NCBI RefSeq assembly: GCF_009792355.1
Contig: NZ_CP047045.1
Coordinates: forward strand, 2,878,501 to 2,942,500
Direction of reading: 5' to 3'
DNA: 64,000 bases
Origin: Terricaulis silvestris
Lineage (GTDB): Bacteria; Pseudomonadota; Alphaproteobacteria; Caulobacterales; Aquidulcibacteraceae
Shown here: positions 18,721-26,375 of the stretch, piece by piece
How the letters are laid out: each line of letters begins with the position of its first letter
Numbering within the stretch: the first letter of the stretch is position 1
Made by a program: the position numbers and the translations under genes
The notes under the pieces: model-generated
Database searches by the model: none
What the model saw: the letters and a program-made list of their open reading frames with translations, nothing else
Told to the model about the DNA's origin: nothing

Positions 18721-19387
18721 GCTCGCGGGCATGCACGTATTGGTCGTCGGCGGCGACGAGATCGGGCGCGGAATCGCCAAGCGCTTCACGCGCGAAGGCG
18801 CATCGGTGTCACTCGCGGACGCCATGGACAACGCGGCGCCGAATGCACTCGATATCCTGGTGCTGAACATTCTCGGAGCGCCCAATCTGGCGCCGCTTGA
18901 GACGCAATCGCCGGCGGCGTTCGACGCGGCGCTGCAACGCGTCGTCGCTTGCGCGCGCATGATGCAAGCGGCGGCGCCGGCAATGCGCGCGCGTGGCGGC
19001 GGGCGCATTATCCTGATCGGACACCGCTACGGCGAAACTGTGGGCGAAGGCATCGGCGCTTACAATGCAGCCGCGTACGCGCTGGTCGGACTAACACGCA
19101 CGGCTGCCATCGAGTGGGGCAAATGGGGGATCACGACCAACTTGCTGCTGCCCTTCGCCGATACGTCCGAGCTGCGCGCGGCGCGCGAGAAGCGACCGAA
19201 GATCATCGACTTGTTCACCGGCCAGGTTCCGCTTCGGCGCGCCGGCGACCCGGTGGAAGATATCGGCGGCGCTGCGCTCTTTCTGGCATCGGCGGATAGC
19301 GCGTTCGTGAATGGCCAGATCGTCCATGCCGACGGCGGCCAGCATATCGCCGCGCCCGTGCTCAACCCCATCAAGTACGCCACCTAA
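18713..19387 (+). CDS. short degenerate SDR-fold protein
   Basis: A 224-residue protein, shorter than the usual 250. It keeps a GxxxGxG-like stretch (GGDEIGRG near residue 12) and the C-terminal FVNGQIVHADGGQ, but about 30 residues normally found after the second strand are missing, NNAG is replaced by LNILGAP, and the active-site segment reads GAYNAAAYALVG: Tyr is followed by no Lys. It probably cannot catalyse hydride transfer by the usual mechanism. It overlaps the preceding canonical SDR by 8 bp, as expected for subunits of one complex. Three bp separate its stop from the convergent sulfotransferase stop. Confidence 0.8.
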   Translation: MAELAGMHVLVVGGDEIGRGIAKRFTREGASVSLADAMDNAAPNALDILVLNILGAPNLAPLETQSPAAFDAALQRVVACARMMQAAAPAMRARGGGRIILIGHRYGETVGEGIGAYNAAAYALVGLTRTAAIEWGKWGITTNLLLPFADTSELRAAREKRPKIIDLFTGQVPLRRAGDPVEDIGGAALFLASADSAFVNGQIVHADGGQHIAAPVLNPIKYAT

Positions 19388-19390
19388 GAC

Positions 19391-20551
19391 TCAGCGTTCC
19401 TTGCCGACGTTGAAGTCGGCGTAATAGTCCGCATAAACACGGTCAATTTGCGCCAGGTCGAGTCCGAAATCGGGCAGAGCGTAGGCGTGCTTCGGCCCCT
19501 TTGCGTGCGACGCGCGGTCGGCTTCCATCCACGCGCGGATGGCGGCCTCGCGCTGCGGTGAAAACGAAATGCCGAACTTCTGATAGCAGCCGCGGAACAC
19601 GGCGAGCGGATCAGCTTGCACGTCGAGATAGTGCGCGTCGTAGAAGCGCTCGGCCATGCCCGGACGCTTGCGCATCGCCGCCAGCTTGCGCAGCCCTTCG
19701 GCTTGATGCTCCATCATGCCGAAGTCGCTTGGTTTCACGTTGCCTGAAAACGTGCTGCGCCAGACGGTGAGGTTATTCGAGAGCGATGGAATGATCTTGG
19801 CCGGATCGCGGTGGCACTGCACGAACAGCGCATCGGGAAACACCGCGATCAGCTCATCCATCCAAGCGATGTGCGCGGGCGTCTTCAGCACCCAACGGTC
19901 GCGCCGGCGTCGCGATTGCAGCAATTGGAGCAATTGCCGCTCTTCCTGATACACGCCGGTGAAATCGACGCTGTAGAGCAGCTTCGTGTAGTTCGGTACG
20001 TTCCACCACGCCGCATAGTTTACGGTGAGGAAAGAAAGCTCCCAGAGGAAATTGCACTCCTCTGGTCGGAGCGCGTCAAACGGATGAATGGCCAGGAGCT
20101 CGGGCGCCATGAAGCCTTCGAACGCCATCGCTTCCGATGCACGTGCGATACGGGGGTCGGTGTCGAAACTCTCCTCCTCCGGCGGCGGAGAGGGATACAT
20201 GATCTCCCACGTGAGCGGCGAACGGTTCACGGGATCGGCGCTCAGCATATTGTGAAAGAACGTGGTGCCTGCGCGCGGCAGGCCGATCACGAAGATTGGA
20301 CGCTCGATCTTCTCCTTGGCGATATCGGGAAAGCGCTTGCGGTCCTCGGTTGTTTTGAGGCGCATGCAGAGATTGTCGAACAAGCGCCGGTGCGCGCGCT
20401 CGGCGCCGAGCGGCGTCAGGTTCGCGATGGTGTTGAGATCGTCGATCAGAACCTCGAACGGTTCGCGAAATAGACTGTCCCCCCAATCGGAAAGACCAGT
20501 CGCGGCTTGCGCCGTGCGCATCATCGCCGCTGCCGGAGGGAGTTCTTTCAT
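19391..20551 (-). CDS. PAPS-dependent sulfotransferase, copy 2
   Basis: A 386-residue sulfotransferase paralogous to those at 11915 and 40462. Shared marks: TGLSDWGD at 18-25, the PAPS 5' loop VIGLPRAGTTFFHNML near 88-103, then DPVNRSPLTWEIMYPSPPP, and the 3'-phosphate motif CHRDPAKIIPSLSNN near 255. It also has RWVLKTPAHIAWMDEL near 225, the KxPxH strand common to this group. Last gene of a minus-strand run that begins with a sulfatase and SDRs, 16 bp after the ferritin-like gene. Confidence 0.88.
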   Translation of the reverse strand: MKELPPAAAMMRTAQAATGLSDWGDSLFREPFEVLIDDLNTIANLTPLGAERAHRRLFDNLCMRLKTTEDRKRFPDIAKEKIERPIFVIGLPRAGTTFFHNMLSADPVNRSPLTWEIMYPSPPPEEESFDTDPRIARASEAMAFEGFMAPELLAIHPFDALRPEECNFLWELSFLTVNYAAWWNVPNYTKLLYSVDFTGVYQEERQLLQLLQSRRRRDRWVLKTPAHIAWMDELIAVFPDALFVQCHRDPAKIIPSLSNNLTVWRSTFSGNVKPSDFGMMEHQAEGLRKLAAMRKRPGMAERFYDAHYLDVQADPLAVFRGCYQKFGISFSPQREAAIRAWMEADRASHAKGPKHAYALPDFGLDLAQIDRVYADYYADFNVGKER

Positions 20552-20567
20552 CGCCTCGACACTCCGC

Positions 20568-21392
20568 TCATGTCGGCTCGGTTTCGTATTGGGTGAGGTA
20601 AGGCCCGACGCCTTCGGGCGCCCGCGTGTTCGCCGGATTGTAAGTGGGTGAGAGAACCTTCAGCAGTTCGGGGATCGCCTTCTTGCCGGTTGTCTTCGCG
20701 AACTCTTTCTCGCGCGCAATCGACGCCTCGCGCTCGGCCGCGGACATGCGCTCACGATCCTTGCCGAGCAAGTACGCGCCAACGCGCTTGCCATAGCCTA
20801 TCAAATGCACGATCGCGAATAGGAAGCCGTAAGCGCGATAGAGCCAGCCGTTCAGCAGGTCGTTCTTACCATAGAGCTTCTGGTAAATTTTGAACGCGAC
20901 CTCGCGGTGTTCGTACTCCTCAGCCATGTGCCAGCGCCAAAGGTCAACGGCGTCCTGGTCGGCGCCTTCGAGATATTTGTTGTAGGCGTCGAACCACATG
21001 GTCGCGCCAAGCGCCCCCATGGCTTCGAAGCCGTCGGCGTACGCCAGATTGAACTTCAGAGATTTGGTCTCGAGAAAACGGGTAAGATCAGCGTCGAGCT
21101 TGGCTTCGTGATCTGCAAGCTCCGGATAACCCGATGAACGCAGGCGTTCGTTGAACGCATTATGCTGTTTGCAGTGCTGAGCTTCCTGCTTGATGAAGAT
21201 CGCTAGTCCGCGGTGCAGCTCGGTCTCGCGCGGATCGAGGACGGCTTTGGCCTTCAGCATCACCTTCACGAGGTAGGGTTCTACGTACGACGGTATGGTC
21301 GAGCTTGCGTTGGCGCGCTGGACGAACTCGATGTGCGGCGCCCAGTGCGGGCGTATCTTCGAGAAGTCCATCTTGGGGTAGCGGACCTTCAT
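20568..21392 (-). CDS. ferritin-like metal-dependent hydrolase family protein (PF10118-like)
   Basis: A 274-residue, mostly helical protein. Two carboxylate-histidine sites are visible: EAQH at 70-73 with a further His77, and AEEYEHREVAF near 158-167, with Glu123 (GFEAMGA) between them, the layout of a di-metal ferritin-like bundle. This matches the family called predicted metal-dependent hydrolase, whose real reaction is not established; a di-iron oxygenase-like role is possible. The ATG at 21392 gives the family start MKVRYPKMDF. It sits directly before sulfotransferase copy 2 and 91 bp after an SDR gene. Confidence 0.8.
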   Translation of the reverse strand: MKVRYPKMDFSKIRPHWAPHIEFVQRANASSTIPSYVEPYLVKVMLKAKAVLDPRETELHRGLAIFIKQEAQHCKQHNAFNERLRSSGYPELADHEAKLDADLTRFLETKSLKFNLAYADGFEAMGALGATMWFDAYNKYLEGADQDAVDLWRWHMAEEYEHREVAFKIYQKLYGKNDLLNGWLYRAYGFLFAIVHLIGYGKRVGAYLLGKDRERMSAAEREASIAREKEFAKTTGKKAIPELLKVLSPTYNPANTRAPEGVGPYLTQYETEPT

Positions 21393-21483
21393 GTTCCCGG
21401 CTCCATCGGTCGGCGAAGCCCTATCGTATCGCGCGCTAAGTCGCTTGCCGACGCTGCGGCGCACTCATCGCCCCAGCGATGAG

Positions 21484-22278
21484 CTAAAGCGCCGTGTAGT
21501 AACCACCGTCGGCGTTGATCACCTGCCCCGTCACGTAGCGCCAATAGTCGCTGCACATAGCCACGACCATCGCTCCGATATCGTCGCGCATGTCGCCCAT
21601 GCGGCCGAGCGGAAAGCTCGCGAGCGCCTGGGCCGAGCGCTCCGGATCGCGGGCGAGATAGTGGCGCGCGCCGTCCGTCAGCGCGGCGGGCGCCACCGCA
21701 TTGACGGTGATGCCGTGCGGGCCCCATTCACGAGCCAACGCCTTGGCGAAACCGCGCTGTGCGTTCTTCGTCGCCGCATAGACCGGGTTCATCGCGCCGC
21801 CGTGCAAGCCTTGCGAGGACGTAAAGATGATGAACCGGCCACGCCCACTGTCGCGCAGGTGCGGGAAGGATGCCTGCGCCAGATGAAACGCCGCCCCGAG
21901 CGCCGTGCCGCATTGTTCGTCCCAATTTTCATCGTTTACGTCTTCCAGTGCGAACGCCTTCCCCGACAGAGCGCTGGACGCGTTGTGAATGACAATATCG
22001 ATGCCGCCATAAGCGGCGACGCTTCCCTCGATAAGCGCGTCGATCGCCGGACGTTGGGCGACGTCGGTTTCGACGACCAGCGCCTCTCCGCCATCGGCGC
22101 AGACGAGTTCGGCCGTCTCTTCGCCGGTTGAGCGGCGGCGCGCGGCAATCACCACGCGGGCGCCCGCCAGCGCGAGCGCGCAAGCCAGACCGCGGCCAAT
22201 GCCACCGCCAGCGCCCGTAACGATCGCGACCCGCCCATTGAGGACGCCGCGGGAATTGGACCAATCCATCGCACTCAT
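21484..22278 (-). CDS. short-chain dehydrogenase/reductase (canonical)
   Basis: A 264-residue SDR with TGAGGGIGRG at 21-30, HNASS in place of NNAG, Ser154/155 and the active pair Tyr167/Lys171 (YAATK), and the C-terminal VTGQVINADGGYY. Start at 22278 gives an ATGA overlap with the preceding gene, the degenerate SDR at 22275-22976; an ATG at 22290 is also in frame. The tight coupling of an active and an inactive SDR is the main point of interest. Likely acts on a hydroxyacyl-CoA or cyclic alcohol. Confidence 0.9.
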   Translation of the reverse strand: MSAMDWSNSRGVLNGRVAIVTGAGGGIGRGLACALALAGARVVIAARRRSTGEETAELVCADGGEALVVETDVAQRPAIDALIEGSVAAYGGIDIVIHNASSALSGKAFALEDVNDENWDEQCGTALGAAFHLAQASFPHLRDSGRGRFIIFTSSQGLHGGAMNPVYAATKNAQRGFAKALAREWGPHGITVNAVAPAALTDGARHYLARDPERSAQALASFPLGRMGDMRDDIGAMVVAMCSDYWRYVTGQVINADGGYYTAL

Positions 22279-22976
22279 GGGACCATCCATTCGCCGCCAT
22301 CAACCATCAGCGTGGCCCCGGTTATCGACCGTCCCGCTTCGCTGGCGAGAAAACCCAGGATCGGTGCGATCTCGGCGCGCGGATCGGGTGCGCGCCCGAG
22401 CGCCACGCTCACCGCGTCCGGCTTAGCGGCCAGCGCCACGTCCTCGAATGGCGCGAGCGCACGCGGCGCGGCGGACACCCAGTTCAGCGTGACGCCCGAG
22501 CCGCCCCATTGGCGCGCCACAGCCTTCATCAAGCCGCGCTGGCCTTCGAGCAAAGTCGAGAGCGCGACCATGCCGGGCGCGCCGACCAGCGACAGCGACG
22601 GCGCAACGAACACGATCGCCCCACCGCGCGGCTTGAGGTGCGGCCCGAGCGCCTGCAGCAGCCGCGTCGTGGTCCGCAATCCGTCCATTGCCGCATCACG
22701 CCAATCGGCCTCCGCCATCGCCGCTACGGTTTCGACACGCATGGCTTGGAGTGGGATCACGCTTATCGCGACCAATTCCGGCGCGCCGTGCTTGGCGATC
22801 GCCGCGGCGATCCCGGCGGCTACCGTCTTGCGCGACGAAAGATTGATATCCGCGCCGATCCGTACGACCTCGGCGCCGGCGTCGCCCATGCCATTCGCGA
22901 CGCCCGCCAGCATGTCGTGTCCGATCGAGATCGCGAACACGCGCCGCCCGTTCAGCCAGGATGCGTCAGAAGTCAT
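22275..22976 (-). CDS. SDR-fold pseudoenzyme
   Basis: A 233-residue protein recognisable as an SDR by its C-terminal half (ATLMVDGGEWMVP) and overall length, but both functional sites are gone. The expected TGxxxGxG reads SIGHDMLAGVA, NNAG reads ISVIP, and where YxxxK should be the sequence is MVALSTLLEGQRG. It probably binds no NAD(P) and performs no catalysis. It lies between two intact SDR genes, 6 bp after one and with a 4-bp overlap with the other. A precedent is BbsC, the inactive SDR subunit of BbsCD in anaerobic toluene degradation. A structural or regulatory subunit is my inference. Confidence 0.82.
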   Translation of the reverse strand: MTSDASWLNGRRVFAISIGHDMLAGVANGMGDAGAEVVRIGADINLSSRKTVAAGIAAAIAKHGAPELVAISVIPLQAMRVETVAAMAEADWRDAAMDGLRTTTRLLQALGPHLKPRGGAIVFVAPSLSLVGAPGMVALSTLLEGQRGLMKAVARQWGGSGVTLNWVSAAPRALAPFEDVALAAKPDAVSVALGRAPDPRAEIAPILGFLASEAGRSITGATLMVDGGEWMVP

Positions 22977-22982
22977 TTCGGC

Positions 22983-23954
22983 TCATTGCGACTCCGGCCG
23001 CGGCTTGGCGAACGCGGACGCCGGCAAGGTCTTGGCCACGCGTCCATCGGCCATTGGAAAGGCACGCATGTACAATTCTATCTCCGCCTGCTGGCTGTCC
23101 ACCAGCGTGGCGCCCGACATATCTGAGGCGCGGTCGATCAAATCCGCTACGCGCTCGGGCGCAACGTCGCGCTCGATCACGCCCTCCGCCTCAACCCAGG
23201 CCACGCGCGCGAGCCGCCCGCCGCCGGTGCTGAACACGGCGCCCGTGGCGCGCGCCTCGGAGCTGACAAGATAAATCGCCACCGCCGCCACGCTCTCCGC
23301 CGGCAATTGCTCGCGCATCCAGTCGATGAACGTGCGATCGGGGACCGCCTCGATCATGCGGCTATAGGCCGAAGGCATCAGCGCATTCACATGAATGCCC
23401 AGCGCCGCCCCTTCCTTGGCGGCATCGAAGGTCAACCCGATGAGCCCGGATTTGCTGGCTGCGTAGGCCGAGCTGCCACCCATGCCCAGCGCAGCATTCG
23501 AGGCGATGTTGAGGATGCGGCCATAGCCCTGCGTCGCCATAATCGGCCAAACCGCGCGTGTGAGATGGTGCGGCCCGATAACATTGGTGCGATACGCGTT
23601 CTCGATGCGCTCGTCGCTCACCGCGGTGAGCGCGCCCGATGCCGAAATGCCCGCGTTGTTGATCAAGACATCGACGCGCCCATACGCCTCAATCGCCGCC
23701 GCCACGATCGCGCGCGCCTCGTCAGCGGCGCCAACAGGGAGATTGCTCGCAATCGCGTCGCCGCCGTCCGCTCGAATCTCCGCGACGACAGCGTCCGCCA
23801 CCGCGGCAGCTCCCGCGTCGCGGCCGAACATGTCGCCGCCATAGTCATTGACCACCACGCGCGCGCCGCGTCGCGCGAGCTCCAGCGCATAACAGCGCCC
23901 CATGCCGCCGCCCGCACCGGTGACAATCGCGACTTGGTTGTCGAAGCGGATCAT
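22983..23954 (-). CDS. SDR family, (3R)-hydroxyacyl-CoA dehydrogenase / 17beta-HSD4-like
   Basis: A 323-residue SDR with TGAGGGMGRCYALELARRGARVVVNDYGGDMFG at the N-terminus; the VVNDYGG segment after the second strand is characteristic of the D-3-hydroxyacyl-CoA dehydrogenase part of peroxisomal multifunctional enzyme type 2. NNAG at 99-102 and the pair Tyr164/Lys168 (YAASK) are intact. A C-terminal extension of about 70 residues follows TGAVFSTGGGRLARVAW. ATG at 23954 is 2 bp after the sulfatase stop; a TTG at 23960 would overlap it. A role in beta-oxidation of a side chain is plausible. Confidence 0.88.
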   Translation of the reverse strand: MIRFDNQVAIVTGAGGGMGRCYALELARRGARVVVNDYGGDMFGRDAGAAAVADAVVAEIRADGGDAIASNLPVGAADEARAIVAAAIEAYGRVDVLINNAGISASGALTAVSDERIENAYRTNVIGPHHLTRAVWPIMATQGYGRILNIASNAALGMGGSSAYAASKSGLIGLTFDAAKEGAALGIHVNALMPSAYSRMIEAVPDRTFIDWMREQLPAESVAAVAIYLVSSEARATGAVFSTGGGRLARVAWVEAEGVIERDVAPERVADLIDRASDMSGATLVDSQQAEIELYMRAFPMADGRVAKTLPASAFAKPRPESQ

Positions 23955-23956
23955 TG

Positions 23957-26296
23957 TCAAACTCGACGCGGCGGCCGCAGCGCCGACGCGATCTCCTCCG
24001 GCGTGTAGGGCGAGTTGTCGAGGTCGATGATCACCGAACGAATGGCGCCGCGAAACTCGAATGGTCGCTCATACGCCTTGCTCGTCGGCGTCGAACCATT
24101 GCGGCCGATCTGTAGCCCTTGCATGGCTCGACCGAACAACAAAGGTTCGTGGTGCTGACGGATGAGGCTGCGATCATCTGCGAAGAGTTCGACCAAACCC
24201 TGCCATGGCCGCGATGTCACCTCGTGCCGAAGGACGATCCTGGATGCGCCGACGGGCGCGGGCGCTTCGGTGCGCAGCGAACGCGGCAAGCATGAGAACT
24301 CATGGACGAGCTTGCCGCCTTGCAGATAGAGCACGCAACCGAGAAACACGTTGCCTGACGCGAGAAGCACGCCGTCTTGGCCGGCGCGCAACGGCGCTTG
24401 CAGCACGATCTCGATTGTATGGGAGCGGCCGACGAGAGCGGGCGCTGCTTCTTCCGGGATCAAGTCGATCGGGGGTGTGAGCACCCACCGCGAACGTTCG
24501 CCGCCGCGAAAGAACGGGCCCCACGACTTTTCCTTGATCGTGCGCGTGTCGATCGGAAAGACGTCATAGCGGTGAGCGGCCTGGATCCAGCGCTGCTCTA
24601 GCTCGGCCACCTTTTCCGGGTGCGCGGCGGCCACATCTTCCAGTTCGTTGCAGGCCTCGGCGAGATTGTAGAGCTCCCAGCCATCGCCCTCCTGCCGAAA
24701 CGGCGCTTTCGACACCAGCCGCCACCCTTCTGCGTACATTGCGCGCGTGCCGTTGAGTTCGAAGTGCTGCGCGGTTCTCGTCTCCGGCGCCTCCGCGCGA
24801 GCGAATGTCGGGCTAAAATCGATTCCTTGGATCGACTTGGCGGCACGCCCGTTTCTCGCCTCCAGCGGCCGAACTCCAGAGCAGGCAAGGATGGTCGGAA
24901 GGACATCGCTGACATGCGCGTATTGCGGGCGTACTTCGCCGCGAGCCGCAATTCCGCGTGGCCAATGCACGATCAGCGGATCGGCAACGCCGCCGAGATG
25001 GGTATCATGCTTGTAGGACCGAAACGGCGTGTTCGACGCCATCGCCCATCCCATCGGGTACATGGGATAGGTGCCCGGGCCGCCCAGCTCGTCGATCAGC
25101 GGCAACACTTCGGCGAGAGGCACGCCTCCGACTCCGGACGCCAACAAGTTGGGCGTCCCGGTCAATGCGCCGTCGGGCGAACCACCATTGTCCGAGATCA
25201 GCATGATCATCGTGTTGTCGAGCGCGCCCGTCTCGCTGAGCGCCGCGATCAGCCGGCCGATGTTCGCATCCAAGCGTGCGACGACCGCTGCGTAGAGTTC
25301 CATGTAGCGGCTGTAGAGACGGCGTTGGTCGGGCGACAATTCACTCCACGCCGCGACACCCCGGTTGCGGGGCGGCAAGCGCGTGTTTGGCGGCACGACG
25401 CCCAACTCGATTTGACGCGCGAGGCGCGCCTCTCGCGCATGGTCCCAGCCTAGCTCGTATCTGCCCCGCTGCGCGGCGATATCTTCCGGCGTGGCGTGCA
25501 AGGGCGAGTGCGCGGCGGCGTGAGCCAAAGAGAGGAGGAATGGACGGCCATCGGCCACCGCGGCGTGCTCGCGCAGGTAGCGGATGGCGTTGTCAGTGAA
25601 CGCATCCGTGGCGAAGTACGACTGGTCTGAAATTTCTACGCGCTGATTTCCATCGTAGACGTTGGACGGCTGATAATAGTGAAGCGAGTGACCTTGAAAC
25701 CAATGCGCGCGCTGATAGCCGCGCTGCAACGGCCAGTTCTCAAACGGTCCCACCGCGGTCGCTGACGCCTCGGCGTTCACGTGCCACTTGCCACAATGAT
25801 AGGCCAAATAACCGTGCGCGCTGAGCGTCTCCGCCAACGTGATGGCGTCCGCGGCGAGATCGCCGCGATAGCCGGGATAGCCCTCATCGGCGAATGTCAG
25901 CCAGCCAAGACCGGCGCTGTGCGGATTGAGGCCGGTCAGCAAGCTCGCGCGTGTTGACGAGCACACGCCCGTCGTCCGGAAACTGGTGTAGCGTAGGCCG
26001 CCCGAAGCCAACGCATCCATCGCCGGCGTGGCGATCTCGCCGCCGTAACAACCCAGATCTGAGAAACCCACATCGTCGAGAACAATAACGACCACGTTCG
26101 GTGCGCCCGCAGGCGCGTCGCGCTCACGCGCGAAGTTCGGTGCCGACTCATCGAACGTCGCGCCAATACGGCCCTGAAATGTTTGCTCCTGGGCGACGCC
26201 GGCGGCGCAGGAGGCCGCGCCAGCGCCGCCCAATGTCAGCGCGCCCGTCAACGCTGTCCGCCGCGATATGCCGGAATGCGAACGACGCTTGGGCAT
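23957..26296 (-). CDS. exported arylsulfatase-family sulfatase
   Basis: A 779-residue formylglycine-type sulfatase that would hydrolyse a sulfate ester. The N-terminus has a twin-arginine signal (SRRTALTGALTLGGAGAASC, near 9-28) ending in a possible lipobox cysteine, so it is likely exported folded and perhaps membrane-anchored. Metal ligands VLDDVGFSDLG near 75; the modified cysteine is Cys112 in GVCSSTRASLLTG; HCGKWH near 161; SDNGG near 370. The usual CxPxR reads CSSTR, so Pro/Ala is replaced by Ser. The C-terminal 200 residues form an extra domain common in such arylsulfatases. Start at 26296 has GGAGAG upstream. It follows a TonB receptor gene with a strong terminator between. Confidence 0.92.
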   Translation of the reverse strand: MPKRRSHSGISRRTALTGALTLGGAGAASCAAGVAQEQTFQGRIGATFDESAPNFARERDAPAGAPNVVVIVLDDVGFSDLGCYGGEIATPAMDALASGGLRYTSFRTTGVCSSTRASLLTGLNPHSAGLGWLTFADEGYPGYRGDLAADAITLAETLSAHGYLAYHCGKWHVNAEASATAVGPFENWPLQRGYQRAHWFQGHSLHYYQPSNVYDGNQRVEISDQSYFATDAFTDNAIRYLREHAAVADGRPFLLSLAHAAAHSPLHATPEDIAAQRGRYELGWDHAREARLARQIELGVVPPNTRLPPRNRGVAAWSELSPDQRRLYSRYMELYAAVVARLDANIGRLIAALSETGALDNTMIMLISDNGGSPDGALTGTPNLLASGVGGVPLAEVLPLIDELGGPGTYPMYPMGWAMASNTPFRSYKHDTHLGGVADPLIVHWPRGIAARGEVRPQYAHVSDVLPTILACSGVRPLEARNGRAAKSIQGIDFSPTFARAEAPETRTAQHFELNGTRAMYAEGWRLVSKAPFRQEGDGWELYNLAEACNELEDVAAAHPEKVAELEQRWIQAAHRYDVFPIDTRTIKEKSWGPFFRGGERSRWVLTPPIDLIPEEAAPALVGRSHTIEIVLQAPLRAGQDGVLLASGNVFLGCVLYLQGGKLVHEFSCLPRSLRTEAPAPVGASRIVLRHEVTSRPWQGLVELFADDRSLIRQHHEPLLFGRAMQGLQIGRNGSTPTSKAYERPFEFRGAIRSVIIDLDNSPYTPEEIASALRPPRRV

Positions 26297-26310
26297 GGCG
26301 CGGTCTCTCC

Positions 26311-26350
26311 AAAAAAAAGCCGCCGCGCCCGGGAGGGAGGGCGCGGCGGC
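26311..26350 (-). terminator. rho-independent terminator after TonB receptor
   Basis: On the minus strand a perfect 12-bp GC-only stem (26339-26350 with 26319-26330) with an 8-nt loop is followed by eight T residues (26318-26311). It lies 26 bp after the TonB receptor stop. The sulfatase start codon is only 14 bp beyond the T-tract, so sulfatase expression needs read-through or a promoter inside the hairpin region. Confidence 0.92.
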
Positions 26351-26375
26351 CGATATCGGCGTTTGGCCGAGCGCC

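Noticed and set aside
19811-20473. 220-codon plus-strand frame opposite sulfotransferase copy 2
   Set aside because: Antisense shadow; sulfotransferase motifs on the minus strand are unambiguous.
23307-24008. 233-codon plus-strand frame opposite an SDR
   Set aside because: No conserved motif; follows the codon pattern of the true minus-strand gene.
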